Origin: Actinomadura sp. DC4
GTDB taxonomy: Bacteria; Actinomycetota; Actinomycetes; Streptosporangiales; Streptosporangiaceae
Direction of reading: 5' to 3'
Assembly: GCF_030406325.1 (NCBI RefSeq)
Contig: NZ_JAUEQY010000013.1
Location: 1-64,000 of the forward strand
DNA length: 64,000 nucleotides
Below, in pieces: positions 54,141-63,165 of this stretch. The position numbers and the translations under genes are program-made. The number at the start of each line of letters is the position of its first letter. The stretch's first letter is position 1. Below the pieces are notes generated by a model. That model saw nothing but the letters and a program-made list of their open reading frames with translations. It had not been told where the DNA came from and ran no database searches.

Positions 54141-54158
54141 ATTCGCCGCTGAACGAAT
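54141..54158. promoter_or_regulatory. candidate operator between ArsR-type regulator and MFS exporter
   Basis: ATTCG and CGAAT arms separated by 8 bases in the 70-base divergent gap. It overlaps the leader of the regulator gene, as expected for autoregulation. Short arms, so weak. Confidence 0.35.
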
Positions 54159-54197
54159 CCTTCGCGTCGGAAGCGTACGCTCTGTCAGCGTCCGCGG

Positions 54198-55433
54198 GTG
54201 ACCACCACCACCCGGCCGGGCCGCTACCGCGACGCCTTCGCCGCTCCGGAGTTCCGCTCGCTGTTCGGGGCCCTCGTCGTGTCCATGCTCGGCTACGTCG
54301 TCGCCGGGCTGGCGCTGACCGTGCTGGTCTACCGGCAGACGGCGTCGCCGCTGCTGTCGGCGCTGACCTTCACGATGGCGTTCCTGCCCTACCTGTTCGG
54401 CGGCACCCTGCTGTCGGGGCTGGTGGACCGGGTCCCGCCCCGGCGGCTGCTGGCCGGCTGCGACCTCGGCTCCGCGGCGATCGTGGCGGTGATGACGCTA
54501 CCGGGCACGCCGGTGCCGGCGCTGTTCGCGCTGCTGTTCGCGATGAGCCTGCTGACCCCGCTCGCCGCCGGGGCGCGGGGCGCGCTGGTCGCGGACGTGC
54601 TGCCGCCCGCCGCCGTGGTGCCGGCCCGCTCGCTGCTGCGGATGGTCTCCCAGGGGGCGCAGATCTGCGGGTACGCGATCGGCGGCGGGCTGCTGGCGGT
54701 CCTGTCGCCGCGGGCCGTGCTCGGCGGTGAGATCGCGACGTTCGCGGCCTCGGCGCTGGTGTTGCGGGTGTCGCTGCGGCGCCGCCCGGCGCGCGGGCGG
54801 GCCGGCGGCTCGCTCGCGGGCGACTCGCTGCGCGGGGTGGCGGAGGTGCTGCGGAACGCGCCGCTCCGCCGGGTGATGTTCCTGGGCTGGCTGGTGCCGT
54901 TCGTCGCGGTCTGCCCCGAGGCGCTCGCCGCCCCGTCCGTGGCCGCGCGCGGGCTGCCGTCCTCGGCCACCGGCTGGTGGCTCGCGGCGGGACCGCTGGG
55001 CACGGTCGCCGGCGAGGTGGCCGGGATCTACCTGATCCCGGCGGCCCGGCGCGGGCGGCTCACCGCGCCGCTCGCCGCCTGCGGATTCCTGTCGCTGCTC
55101 GCCTTCGCGCTGCACCCGCGCCTGGTGCCGGCGGCGCTCCTGCTGGGCGCGGCCGGGCTGTCCGGGGCGTACATGCTCGGCCTGGACCAGCTCCTGCTGG
55201 ACGTCACGCCGCCGGAGCTGCTCGGCCGCGCGTACGCGGTGAACTCCGCGGGCCTGATGACGACCCAGGGGCTGGGCTTCGCGGCGGCCGGGGCGCTCGG
55301 TGAGGCCGTACGGCCCGACACCGCGATCGTGGTCGCCGGCGTGGCGGGCCTGGCGGTGGTGGCGCTGTGCCGTCCGCGGCCCCTCAGACGAGGGAGCGCA
55401 GCCGGGCCAGGTCCACGTCCCGCAGCGAGGTGA
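54198..55433 (+). CDS. MFS transporter
   Basis: 411 residues, about 12 hydrophobic helices (e.g. LFGALVVSMLGYVVAGLALTVLV, ALTFTMAFLPYLFGGTLLSGLVD). The loop DRVPPRRLLAGCDLG corresponds to the conserved MFS motif between TM2 and TM3. Likely drug or metabolite efflux, regulated by the divergent ArsR-type gene. GTG start. The last 50 bases overlap the convergent HAD gene. Confidence 0.9.
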   Translation: MTTTTRPGRYRDAFAAPEFRSLFGALVVSMLGYVVAGLALTVLVYRQTASPLLSALTFTMAFLPYLFGGTLLSGLVDRVPPRRLLAGCDLGSAAIVAVMTLPGTPVPALFALLFAMSLLTPLAAGARGALVADVLPPAAVVPARSLLRMVSQGAQICGYAIGGGLLAVLSPRAVLGGEIATFAASALVLRVSLRRRPARGRAGGSLAGDSLRGVAEVLRNAPLRRVMFLGWLVPFVAVCPEALAAPSVAARGLPSSATGWWLAAGPLGTVAGEVAGIYLIPAARRGRLTAPLAACGFLSLLAFALHPRLVPAALLLGAAGLSGAYMLGLDQLLLDVTPPELLGRAYAVNSAGLMTTQGLGFAAAGALGEAVRPDTAIVVAGVAGLAVVALCRPRPLRRGSAAGPGPRPAAR

Positions 55434-56031
55434 CGACCGTACGGCCCGGGGCCTCGGGGATCGGCACGACGCTCGGCACCGCCACGACGTGACAGCCGGC
55501 GGCGGTCGCGCTCTCGGTGCCGTTCGGGGAGTCCTCCAGCGCGACGCAGCCGCGCGCCTCGACGCTCAGGAGGCGCGCCGCGGTGAGGTAGGGCTCCGGG
55601 TGGGGCTTGGTGTTCTCGACCTCGTCGCCCGCGACCGTGACGGTGAACCGGTCGCGGCCTATGCCGTCCAGGGCGTACTCCATCAGGGCGCGGTTCGTGG
55701 AGGACACGAGCGCGGACGGGACACCCGCCTCACGCACCTCGTCCAGGAGCTCCTTGGCGCCCGGCATCAGCGGGACGTTGGCGCGCAGCCGCTCGGTCAT
55801 GCCCGCCAGGAGCCGACGCGCGACCTCCTCCGGCTCCGCGACCGGCCCGGTGAGCGAAAGCATGTACGCGACGGTGCGGCCGATCGAGCCCCCGACCAGC
55901 GTCTCCTGGTCCTCCGGTCCCCACGTGCGCCCGAGCTCTGCCATGATCTCGGCCTCGGTCTCGAACCAGAGCCGTTCGGAGTCCACGAGCAGCCCGTCCA
56001 TGTCGAACAGGACCGCCTGAAGCACCTGCAT
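55384..56031 (-). CDS. HAD-superfamily phosphatase (beta-phosphoglucomutase-like)
   Basis: 215 residues. Motif I DMDGLLVDSE (nucleophile Asp about 9, acid Asp about 11), helical cap, motif II LVSST, motif III Lys in NTKPHPEPYL, motif IV ALEDSPNGTESA. Typical of small sugar-phosphate or nucleotide phosphatases. Overlaps the MFS gene tail to tail by 50 bases. Confidence 0.92.
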   Translation of the reverse strand: MQVLQAVLFDMDGLLVDSERLWFETEAEIMAELGRTWGPEDQETLVGGSIGRTVAYMLSLTGPVAEPEEVARRLLAGMTERLRANVPLMPGAKELLDEVREAGVPSALVSSTNRALMEYALDGIGRDRFTVTVAGDEVENTKPHPEPYLTAARLLSVEARGCVALEDSPNGTESATAAGCHVVAVPSVVPIPEAPGRTVVTSLRDVDLARLRSLV

Positions 56032-56092
56032 CGCCTCCTCGGCGCGCCGGGGGAATCGGATGCACGAGCCTATGTGAGGTCCCGACCGGTCC

Positions 56093-56117
56093 GGCCCGCC
56101 CCGGACCGGGGCGGGCC
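56093..56117 (-). terminator. hairpin after aldo/keto reductase gene
   Basis: GGCCCGCCCCGG-A-CCGGGGCGGGCC, perfect 12-bp arms about a single central base, 28 bases downstream of the aldo/keto reductase stop on the minus strand. The right arm is repeated as a 10-base tandem to 56140. Confidence 0.5.
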
Positions 56118-56140
56118 GGGGCGGGCCGGGGCGGGCCGGG
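56108..56140. repeat. 10-base tandem repeat GGGGCGGGCC
   Basis: Three consecutive copies plus a partial fourth, immediately after the 56145 gene stop. It is slippage-prone and could vary in copy number between strains. Confidence 0.7.
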
Positions 56141-56144
56141 CGTG

Positions 56145-57083
56145 TCAGGCGGCCGCCTCGGTCAGGCGGTCCAGCTCCTCGGCGGTGAGGCTCAGGCCGG
56201 CCACGGGCAGCAGGTCGGCGAGCTGCCCGGGCGTACGGGCGCTGGCGATCGGCGCGACGACGCTCGGCCGGGCGGCCAGCCAGGCGAGCGCGACCGCGGC
56301 CAGGGTGGTGTCGTGGGCGGCGGCCACCTCGTCCAGGACGCGGAGGGTGGTCAGGCCGCCCGCCTCGTTCAGGTGCTCGCGGGCGCGCTGGGCGCGGGGA
56401 CTGTCACCGTCCGGGCCGCCCGGGCGGTACTTGCCGGTGAGGAAGCCGCGGGCGAGGCCGTAGTAGGGCAGCACGCCGATGTTCTCGCGCTCGCACAGGT
56501 CGGCCAGGTCGCCCTCGAAGGCGTCGCGGTCGACCAGGTTGTACTTCGGCTGCAGGGCCACGAAGCGGGCCAGGCCCTCGCTCTCGGAGATCTTCAGGGC
56601 CTCGGCGAGGCGGGGCGCGCTGTAGTTGGACGCGGCGATGTAACGCACCTTGCCGTCGCGTACGAGGCCGTCGAAGGCCTCCAGCGTCTCCTCCAGCGGC
56701 GTGTTCGGGTCGTCCCGGTGCGCGTAGTACAGGTCGATGTGGTCGACGCCGAGCCGGCCCAGCGACGCGTCCGCGGCGGTGCGGATGGTGCCGGCGCGCA
56801 GGTCGTCCAGCTCCGGGGCCGCGCCCACCTTCGTGGCGATCACGATGTCGTCGCGGCGTCCGCGCCGGGTCAGCCAGCGGCCGATGATCCGCTCGGACTC
56901 GCCGCCGGAGTTGCCCGGCACCCACGCACTGTAGGCGTCGGCGGTGTCGATGAAGTCGCCGCCCGCCTCCGCGTACGCGTCCAGCACCGCGAACGAGGCG
57001 TCCTCGTCTGCGGTCCAGCCGAAGACGTTGCCGCCAAGGCACAGCGGGAAGACGTCGAGTTCCGTGTCAGCAATCTTGGTCAT
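56145..57083 (-). CDS. aldo/keto reductase (copy A)
   Basis: 312 residues, TIM-barrel NADPH-dependent reductase. Catalytic tetrad residues visible: Asp and Tyr in FIDTADAYSAW, Lys in VIATKVG, His in YYAHRDDPNTP. C-terminal cofactor segment APIASARTPGQLADLL. About four fifths identical by eye to copy B downstream, so a recent tandem duplication. It has an insertion of about eight residues after DAY compared with copy B. Substrate unknown. Confidence 0.92.
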   Translation of the reverse strand: MTKIADTELDVFPLCLGGNVFGWTADEDASFAVLDAYAEAGGDFIDTADAYSAWVPGNSGGESERIIGRWLTRRGRRDDIVIATKVGAAPELDDLRAGTIRTAADASLGRLGVDHIDLYYAHRDDPNTPLEETLEAFDGLVRDGKVRYIAASNYSAPRLAEALKISESEGLARFVALQPKYNLVDRDAFEGDLADLCERENIGVLPYYGLARGFLTGKYRPGGPDGDSPRAQRAREHLNEAGGLTTLRVLDEVAAAHDTTLAAVALAWLAARPSVVAPIASARTPGQLADLLPVAGLSLTAEELDRLTEAAA

Positions 57084-57140
57084 GGCGGGAACAACACGCG
57101 TCCCCCGCGTGTTTCTTCCTGCCCGCTCGTCCCGTACGGG

Positions 57141-58055
57141 TCAGGCGGCGGCCCGGGTCAGGCGGTCCAGCTCGTCGGCGGTGAGCCGCAGCTCGGCCAC
57201 GGGCAGCAGGTCGGCGAGCTGCCCGGGCGTACGGGCGCTGGCGATCGGCGCGACGACGCTCGGCTGGGCGACCAGCCACGCCAGGGCCACCGCCGCGACC
57301 GTGGTCTCGTGTGCGGCGGCGACCTCGTCCAGCACGCCGAGCGCGGCGATGCCGCGGTCGTTGAGGTACTCACGGGCGCGCGGGGAACGGGGGCTGTCGC
57401 CCTCCGGGCCGCCGGGCCGGTACTTGCCGGTGAGGAAGCCCTTGGCGAGGCCGAAGTAGGGCATGACGCCGATGTTCTCGCGCTCGCACAGCTCGGAGAG
57501 GTCGCCCTCGAAGGCGCCGCGGTCGACGAGGTTGTAGTGCGGCTGTAGTGCCACGTAGCGGGCGAACCCCTCGCGCTCGGACACCTTGAGGGCCTGGGTG
57601 AGCCGCGGCGCGTCGAAGTTGGACGCGGCGATGTAGCGCACCTTGCCGGCCCGTACGAGGGCGTCGAAGGCGGCCAGCGTCTCCTCGACCGGCGTGTTCG
57701 GGTCGTCCCGGTGCGCGTAGTAAAGGTCGATGTGGTCGACGCCCAGGCGTTCGAGAGACGCGTCGGCCGCGGAGCGGATCGTCTCGGCGGTGAGGTTCTT
57801 CAGGCCGGGGGCCATGCCGACCTTGGTGGCGATCACGATGTCGTCGCGGCGGCCACGGCGGGCGAGCCAGCGCCCGATGATGCGCTCGGACTCGGTGCCC
57901 GCATAGAGGTCGGCGGTGTCGATGAAGTCGCCGCCCGCCCGCGTGTAGGCGTCCAGGACCGCGAACGAGGCCTCCTCGTCGGCCGTCCAGCCGAAGACGT
58001 TGCCGCCGAGGCAGAGAGGGAAGACGTCCAGTTGCGTGTCAGCGATCCTCGTCAT
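57141..58055 (-). CDS. aldo/keto reductase (copy B)
   Basis: 304 residues from the ATG at 58055 (MTRIADTQLDVFPLCLGG). Same catalytic motifs (FIDTADLYAG, VIATKVG, YYAHRDDPNTP) as copy A, 57 bases upstream of it on the same strand. The frame stays open far upstream antisense... to metH on the same strand, out of metH frame, but that part has no reductase character. Probably co-transcribed with copy A. Confidence 0.92.
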   Translation of the reverse strand: MTRIADTQLDVFPLCLGGNVFGWTADEEASFAVLDAYTRAGGDFIDTADLYAGTESERIIGRWLARRGRRDDIVIATKVGMAPGLKNLTAETIRSAADASLERLGVDHIDLYYAHRDDPNTPVEETLAAFDALVRAGKVRYIAASNFDAPRLTQALKVSEREGFARYVALQPHYNLVDRGAFEGDLSELCERENIGVMPYFGLAKGFLTGKYRPGGPEGDSPRSPRAREYLNDRGIAALGVLDEVAAAHETTVAAVALAWLVAQPSVVAPIASARTPGQLADLLPVAELRLTADELDRLTRAAA

Positions 58056-58108
58056 GGGACGACGATAGCCCTCACCAGGGTGTTCGCCCTCACCGCCTCC
58101 CCGGTGGC

Positions 58109-61100
58109 TCAGGTGTTGAAGTACTTCGCCTCCGGGTGGTGGATGACGATCGCGTCGGTGGACTGCTCGGGGACGAGCTGGAACTCCTCCGACAGGCTCA
58201 CGCCGATCCGCCCCGGCCGCAGCAGCTCGACGATCTTGGCGCGGTCCTCCAGGTCGGGGCAGGCGCCGTAGCCCAGGGAGAACCGCGCGCCGCGGTAGCC
58301 GAGCTTGAAGAACTCCTCGACGTCGCCCGGGTCCTCGCCGCCGAAGCCCAGCTCGGCGCGCATGCGCGTGTGCCAGAACTCGGCCAGCGCCTCGGCGAGC
58401 TGCACCGACAGGCCGTGGAGTTCGAGGTAGTCGCGGTAGGCGTTCTTCTCGAACAGCTCCTGCGTGCGGTGGCCGACCCTGCCGCCGACCGTGACGAGCT
58501 GGAAGCCGACCACGTCGACGTCGCCGGACTCGCGGGAACGGAAGAAGTCGGACAGGCACAGGTGCCGGTCGCGCCGCTGGCGGGGAAAGGCGAAGCGGGT
58601 GCGCTCGGACCCGTCGTCGTGCAGGACGACCAGGTCGTCGCCCTCGCTGACGCACGGGAAGTAGCCGTAGACGACGCCGGCCTCGACCAGGCCCTCGGCC
58701 CGGATCCGGTCGAGCCACATCCGCAGCCGCGGGCGTCCCTCGCTCTCGACCAGCTCCTCGTACGTCGGGCCCTCGCCGCCGCGCGCGGCCCTGAGGCCCC
58801 ACTGGCCCATGAAGGTCGCGCGTTCGTCCAGGTAGGCGGTGTAGTCGGCCATCGGGATGCCCTTGACCACGCGGTCGCCCCAGAACGGCGGGTTCGGCAG
58901 CTTGTTGTCGGCCGCCACGTCGGAGCGGGCCGGCATGGCGCCGGGCTCGGTGACCTCCAGCCGGGCGCCCGTCCGGACGCGGCGCTCGCGCAGCGGCGGG
59001 AGCGTGGCGCCGGACTCGCCGCGCTTGACGGCCATCAGGGCGTCCATGAGCCGCAGGCCCTCGAAGGCGTCCCGCGCGTAGCGGACCTCGCCGGGGAACA
59101 GTCCTGCGAGGTCCTGCTCGACGTAGGCCCGGGTGAGCGCCGCGCCGCCGAGGAGCACCGGCCAGCGCTCGGCCATTCCGCGGGAGCTGAGCTCCTCGAG
59201 GTTCTCCTTCATGATCACCGTGGACTTGACCAGCAGGCCGGACATGCCGATGACGTCGGCCCGGTGCTCCCTGGCGGCCTCGAGGATGGAGGACATCGGC
59301 TGCTTGATACCGAGGTTGAAGACCTCGTAGCCGTTGTTGGACAGGATGATGTCGACGAGGTTCTTGCCGATGTCGTGCACGTCGCCCTTGACCGTGGCGA
59401 GCACGATGCGGCCCTTGCCCTCCTCGTCGGCCTTGTCCATGTGCGGCTCGAGGTAGGCCACCGCGGTCTTCATCACCTCGGCGGACTGCAGGACGAACGG
59501 AAGCTGCATCTGGCCGGAGCCGAACAGCTCGCCGACGGTCTTCATGCCCTCCAGCAGCACCTCGTTGACGATCTCCAGGGCCGGCCGCTGCGCCAGCGCC
59601 TCGTCCAGGTCGGCGTGCAGGCCGTCGAGCTCGCCGTCGACGATGCGGCGCTTCAGCCGCTCCCACAGGGGCAGGCCGGCGAGCTCCTCGGCGCGCGCCG
59701 CGCGTACGGACGCCGCGTCCACGCCCTCGAACAGGTCCAGGAACCTCTGCAGCGGGTCATAGCCGTCGCGGCGCCGGTCGTACACGAGGTCGAGCGCGAC
59801 CTGACGCTGCTCGTCCGGGATCCGCGCCATCGGCAGGATCTTGGAGGCGTGCACGATGGCGGAGTCGAGGCCCGCGTTGACGCACTCGTTGAGGAAGACC
59901 GAGTTGAGGACGATCCGCGCGGCCGGGTTGAGCCCGAAGGAGACGTTGGACAGGCCCAGCGTCGTCTGGACGTCCGGGTAGCGGCGCTTCAGCCCGCGGA
60001 TCGCCTCGATCGTCTCGACGGCGTCGCGCCGTGACTCCTCCTGGCCGGTGCCGATCGTGAAGGTGAGACAGTCGACGATGATGTCCTCGACGCGCATGCC
60101 CCAGCCGCCGGTGAGGTCCTCGATGAGCCGGGTCGCGACGCGTATCTTCCAGTCCGCCGTACGGGCCTGGCCCTGCTCGTCGATGGTGAGGGCGATCACG
60201 GCGGCGCCGTGCTCCTTGACCACCGGCATGAGCCGGGCGGTACGCGACTCGGGGCCGTCGCCGTCCTCGTAGTTGACGGAGTTGATCACGGCTCGGCCGC
60301 CGAGCATCTCCAGGCCCGCCCGGATCACCGGCGGCTCGGTGGAGTCGAGCACGACCGGCAGCGTGGCGGCGGTGGCGAAGCGGAAGGCCAGCTCCTTCAT
60401 GTCGGCGGCGCCGTCGCGGCCGACGTAGTCGACGCACAGGTCGAGCATGTGGGCGCCGTCGCGCGCCTGGTCGCGGGCGATCTTGACGCAGTCGTCCCAG
60501 CGCTCCTCGATCATCGCCTCGCGGAACGCCTTGGAGCCGTTGGCGTTGGTGCGCTCGCCGATCGCCAGGTAAGAGGTGTCCTGGCGGAACGGCACGTGCT
60601 GGTAGAGCGAGGCGGCGCCGGCCTCACGCCGTGCCCTGCGGCGGGCGACCGAACGGCCGGGGCGCGTGCCGAGCCGCTCGACCAGGGCGCGGATGTGCTC
60701 GGGCGTCGTGCCGCAGCAGCCGCCGACCAGCGACAGGCCGAACTCGGCGGTGAAGGTGTCGTGGGCGTCGGCGAGCTGCCCCGGGGTCAGCGGGTAGTAC
60801 GCGCCGTCGGCGGTCAGCTCGGGCAGCCCGGCGTTGGGCATGCAGGACAGCATCATGGTCGCGTGCCGGGCGAGGTAGCGCAGGTGCTCGCTCATCTCGG
60901 CCGGGCCGGTGGCGCAGTTGAGCCCGATGACGTCGAGCCCGAGCGGCTCCAGCGCGGTCAGCGCGGCGCCGATCTCCGAGCCGAGCAGCATCGCGCCGTT
61001 CTGCTCGATGGTGACCTGGCCGATGAGGACGGTCTCGGTGCCCGCGGCGGCGATCGCGCGCTTGGCGCCGATGATGGCGGCCTTGGCCTGGAGCAGGTCC

Positions 61101-61591
61101 TGGCAGGTCTCGACGATCAGGCCGTTCGCGCCACCCGCGATCAGGCCGGCGGCGTTGCGCTCGTACGCGTCGCGCAGGTCGGCGAAGGGCACGTGGCCCA
61201 GGGTCGGCAGTTTGGTGCCCGGCCCCATCGACCCCAGGACCCAGCGCGGGCGCTCGGGGGTGGAGAGTCCGGCCGCGACTTCGGCGGCGATCCGCGCGCC
61301 GGCCTCGGAGAGTTCCGTAATGCGGTCGGTTATCCCATATTCGCCGAGATTGGCGAGGTTTGCCCCAAAAGTATTTGTTTCGACGCAATCCGCGCCGGCC
61401 GCGAAGTATTCCTCGTGCACACCCCGGACGATGTCGGGTCTGGTGGCGTTGAGGACCTCGTTGCAACCCTCGTGACCTTCGAAGTCGTCCAAGGTGGGAG
61501 CGGCCGCCTGGAGCATCGTCCCCATGCCCCCATCGGCCACGACGACGCGGTCACGGAGGGCCTGGCGCAGTGTCTGTGGAGTCGCGCTCAT
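58109..61591 (-). CDS. metH: cobalamin-dependent methionine synthase MetH
   Basis: 1160 residues, four modules. Homocysteine-binding domain with zinc cysteines in GLNCATGP (about 225) and GGCCGTTPEH (about 290); pterin/methyltetrahydrofolate domain (YLAIGERTNANGSKAF, then ARDQARDGAHMLDLCVDYVG); cobalamin cap and Rossmann domain with VKGDVHDIGKN near 735, whose His ligates cobalt; and C-terminal activation domain (RFAFPRQRRDRHLCLSDFF, LGYGACPDLEDRAKI) binding SAM. Makes methionine from homocysteine. No cobalamin riboswitch could be recognised in the 164-base upstream gap. Confidence 0.97.
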   Translation of the reverse strand: MSATPQTLRQALRDRVVVADGGMGTMLQAAAPTLDDFEGHEGCNEVLNATRPDIVRGVHEEYFAAGADCVETNTFGANLANLGEYGITDRITELSEAGARIAAEVAAGLSTPERPRWVLGSMGPGTKLPTLGHVPFADLRDAYERNAAGLIAGGANGLIVETCQDLLQAKAAIIGAKRAIAAAGTETVLIGQVTIEQNGAMLLGSEIGAALTALEPLGLDVIGLNCATGPAEMSEHLRYLARHATMMLSCMPNAGLPELTADGAYYPLTPGQLADAHDTFTAEFGLSLVGGCCGTTPEHIRALVERLGTRPGRSVARRRARREAGAASLYQHVPFRQDTSYLAIGERTNANGSKAFREAMIEERWDDCVKIARDQARDGAHMLDLCVDYVGRDGAADMKELAFRFATAATLPVVLDSTEPPVIRAGLEMLGGRAVINSVNYEDGDGPESRTARLMPVVKEHGAAVIALTIDEQGQARTADWKIRVATRLIEDLTGGWGMRVEDIIVDCLTFTIGTGQEESRRDAVETIEAIRGLKRRYPDVQTTLGLSNVSFGLNPAARIVLNSVFLNECVNAGLDSAIVHASKILPMARIPDEQRQVALDLVYDRRRDGYDPLQRFLDLFEGVDAASVRAARAEELAGLPLWERLKRRIVDGELDGLHADLDEALAQRPALEIVNEVLLEGMKTVGELFGSGQMQLPFVLQSAEVMKTAVAYLEPHMDKADEEGKGRIVLATVKGDVHDIGKNLVDIILSNNGYEVFNLGIKQPMSSILEAAREHRADVIGMSGLLVKSTVIMKENLEELSSRGMAERWPVLLGGAALTRAYVEQDLAGLFPGEVRYARDAFEGLRLMDALMAVKRGESGATLPPLRERRVRTGARLEVTEPGAMPARSDVAADNKLPNPPFWGDRVVKGIPMADYTAYLDERATFMGQWGLRAARGGEGPTYEELVESEGRPRLRMWLDRIRAEGLVEAGVVYGYFPCVSEGDDLVVLHDDGSERTRFAFPRQRRDRHLCLSDFFRSRESGDVDVVGFQLVTVGGRVGHRTQELFEKNAYRDYLELHGLSVQLAEALAEFWHTRMRAELGFGGEDPGDVEEFFKLGYRGARFSLGYGACPDLEDRAKIVELLRPGRIGVSLSEEFQLVPEQSTDAIVIHHPEAKYFNT

Positions 61592-61755
61592 GTCAGGACA
61601 GTTTATCGGCGGGCCCTTCAGCGCCGGTTGTGCGTACGTGCGGTCAGGCCCGGTTCGGCGCGGTGACCGACATCACGGCCTGCGCGCGGCGCGTAACCAT
61701 TAGCGTCCTATTGCGTTGTCGTCTAACAAGCACTCTGCGCCCCCAGGGAGACCCC

Positions 61756-62214
61756 GTGGCTTCGTACCGCAAGATTCTTGTCGGCACCGATGGTTCCGAC
61801 TCCTCGTTCCGCGCCGTGGAGGCGGCCGGCCGGGTCGCGGCCGACTCCGGGGCCACCCTGCTCCTGGTCTGCGCGTACCAGCAGATGCCCGACCGCGAAC
61901 GCGCCCGCGCGAGCGACCAGCTCGGCGACCTGGCCTACAAGGTCGAGGGCTCCACTCCCGCCGACGACGCCCTGCGCGCCGCGCGTGAGCGGGCCATCGC
62001 CTCCGGCGCCGGGGAGGTGGAGGAGATCGCGGTGGCCGGCGACGCGGTCGACACCCTGCTGCGGCTGGCCGGTGACCAGGAGGTCGACCTGGTCGTGGTC
62101 GGCAACCGGGGCCTCAACAGCCTCGCGGGGCGCCTTCTCGGCTCTGTTCCCGCCAACCTCTCCCATCGCGCGCATTGCGACGTCCTCATCGTCCACACGA
62201 CGGACGGCAAGTAG
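61756..62214 (+). CDS. universal stress protein (UspA family)
   Basis: 152 residues from the GTG at 61756, preceded by GGGAG. KILVGTDGSDSSFRAVEAAGRVA at the N-terminus and the ATP-binding motif VVGNRGLNSLAGRLLGSVPANLSHRAHCDVLIV (G-2x-G-9x-G-S type) at the C-terminus. ATP-binding USP. Divergent from metH. Physiological trigger unknown. Confidence 0.92.
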   Translation: MASYRKILVGTDGSDSSFRAVEAAGRVAADSGATLLLVCAYQQMPDRERARASDQLGDLAYKVEGSTPADDALRAARERAIASGAGEVEEIAVAGDAVDTLLRLAGDQEVDLVVVGNRGLNSLAGRLLGSVPANLSHRAHCDVLIVHTTDGK

Positions 62215-62298
62215 TCTCCTCCATCGTCGGCTGATCGCGGGTGGGCACCGAGCGGCTTACAGGACATAGGCTTGAGATGTCGTGTAAAGGACGCACCG

Positions 62299-63165
62299 AT
62301 GGGGAGGCAGCGCGTGGTCGAGCTCGACGATGTGCCCGAGCTCGTCGAGCCGGTGGTGATCGCCGCCTTCGAGGGGTGGAACGACGCCGGTGAAGCGGCG
62401 AGCGGCGTGATCCAGCATCTGGAGGAGAGCTGGGGTGCCACCCCGCTGGCCGCACTCGATCCCGACGACTACTACGACTTTCAGGTCACGCGTCCCACGG
62501 TCGAGATGGTCGACGGGGAGACCCGGCGCATCAGCTGGCCCACGACGCGGCTCTCGCTGGCCAAACTGCCCGACTCCGACCGCGACGTCGTCCTCGTCCA
62601 CGGCATCGAGCCGAACATGCGCTGGCGCTCGTTCTGCCAGGACCTCGTGGGCATCATGCTGGAGCTGGGCGTCGAGACGGCCGTGCTGCTCGGCGCCCTG
62701 CTCGCGGACGCGCCGCACACCCGGCCGGTGCCGGTGACCGCGGCCTCCTCCGACACCGGGCTGACCACCCGGCTCCAGCTCGAGCCCGCGCGCTACGAGG
62801 GACCGACCGGCGTGCTCGGCGTGCTGCAGGACGCGTTCGGCACCGCCGGGCTGGAGACGGTGTCACTGTGGGCGGCGGTGCCGCACTACGTCGCCCAGCC
62901 GCCCTCCCCCAAGGCGACCCTGGCGCTGCTGCGCTGGGTGGAGGACCTGCTGGACGTCTCGGTGCCGATGGGCGACCTGCCCGAGCAGGCCCGCGCCTGG
63001 GAGCGCGGCGTCAACGAGCTCGCCGAGCAGGACACCGAGGTCGCCGAGTACGTACGGGCGCTGGAGGAGCAGAAGGACGCCACCGAGCTTCCCGAGGCGA
63101 GCGGCGACGCCATCGCGCGGGAGTTCGAGCGCTATCTGCGCCGCCGCGGCGGCGACCCCGACTGA
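62299..63165 (+). CDS. PAC2 family protein (proteasome assembly chaperone-like)
   Basis: 288 residues from the ATG at 62299, with AAAGGA 8 bases upstream. PAC2 fold: PVVIAAFEGWNDAGEAASGVI, VLVHGIEPNMRWRSFCQDLV, VLLGALLADAPHTRPVPVTA, and YEGPTGVLGVLQDAFGTAGLET. Named for the eukaryotic proteasome assembly chaperone 2. Syntenic with Rv2125 beside metH (Rv2124c) in M. tuberculosis. A role in 20S assembly is not established in bacteria. Its 3' end overlaps the convergent debranching enzyme gene by 34 bases. Confidence 0.9.
   Translation: MGRQRVVELDDVPELVEPVVIAAFEGWNDAGEAASGVIQHLEESWGATPLAALDPDDYYDFQVTRPTVEMVDGETRRISWPTTRLSLAKLPDSDRDVVLVHGIEPNMRWRSFCQDLVGIMLELGVETAVLLGALLADAPHTRPVPVTAASSDTGLTTRLQLEPARYEGPTGVLGVLQDAFGTAGLETVSLWAAVPHYVAQPPSPKATLALLRWVEDLLDVSVPMGDLPEQARAWERGVNELAEQDTEVAEYVRALEEQKDATELPEASGDAIAREFERYLRRRGGDPD

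Noticed and set aside
58056-59666. Long upstream extension of the aldo/keto reductase copy B frame, 537 codons
   Set aside because: It lies in another frame of metH on the same strand, is Arg/Ala/Gly-rich with no domain, and the ATG at 58055 matches the start of copy A exactly.
61592-61755. Possible cobalamin riboswitch upstream of metH
   Set aside because: Only 164 bases separate metH and the stress-protein gene, too short for a usual cobalamin riboswitch, and no B12-box-like sequence was seen.
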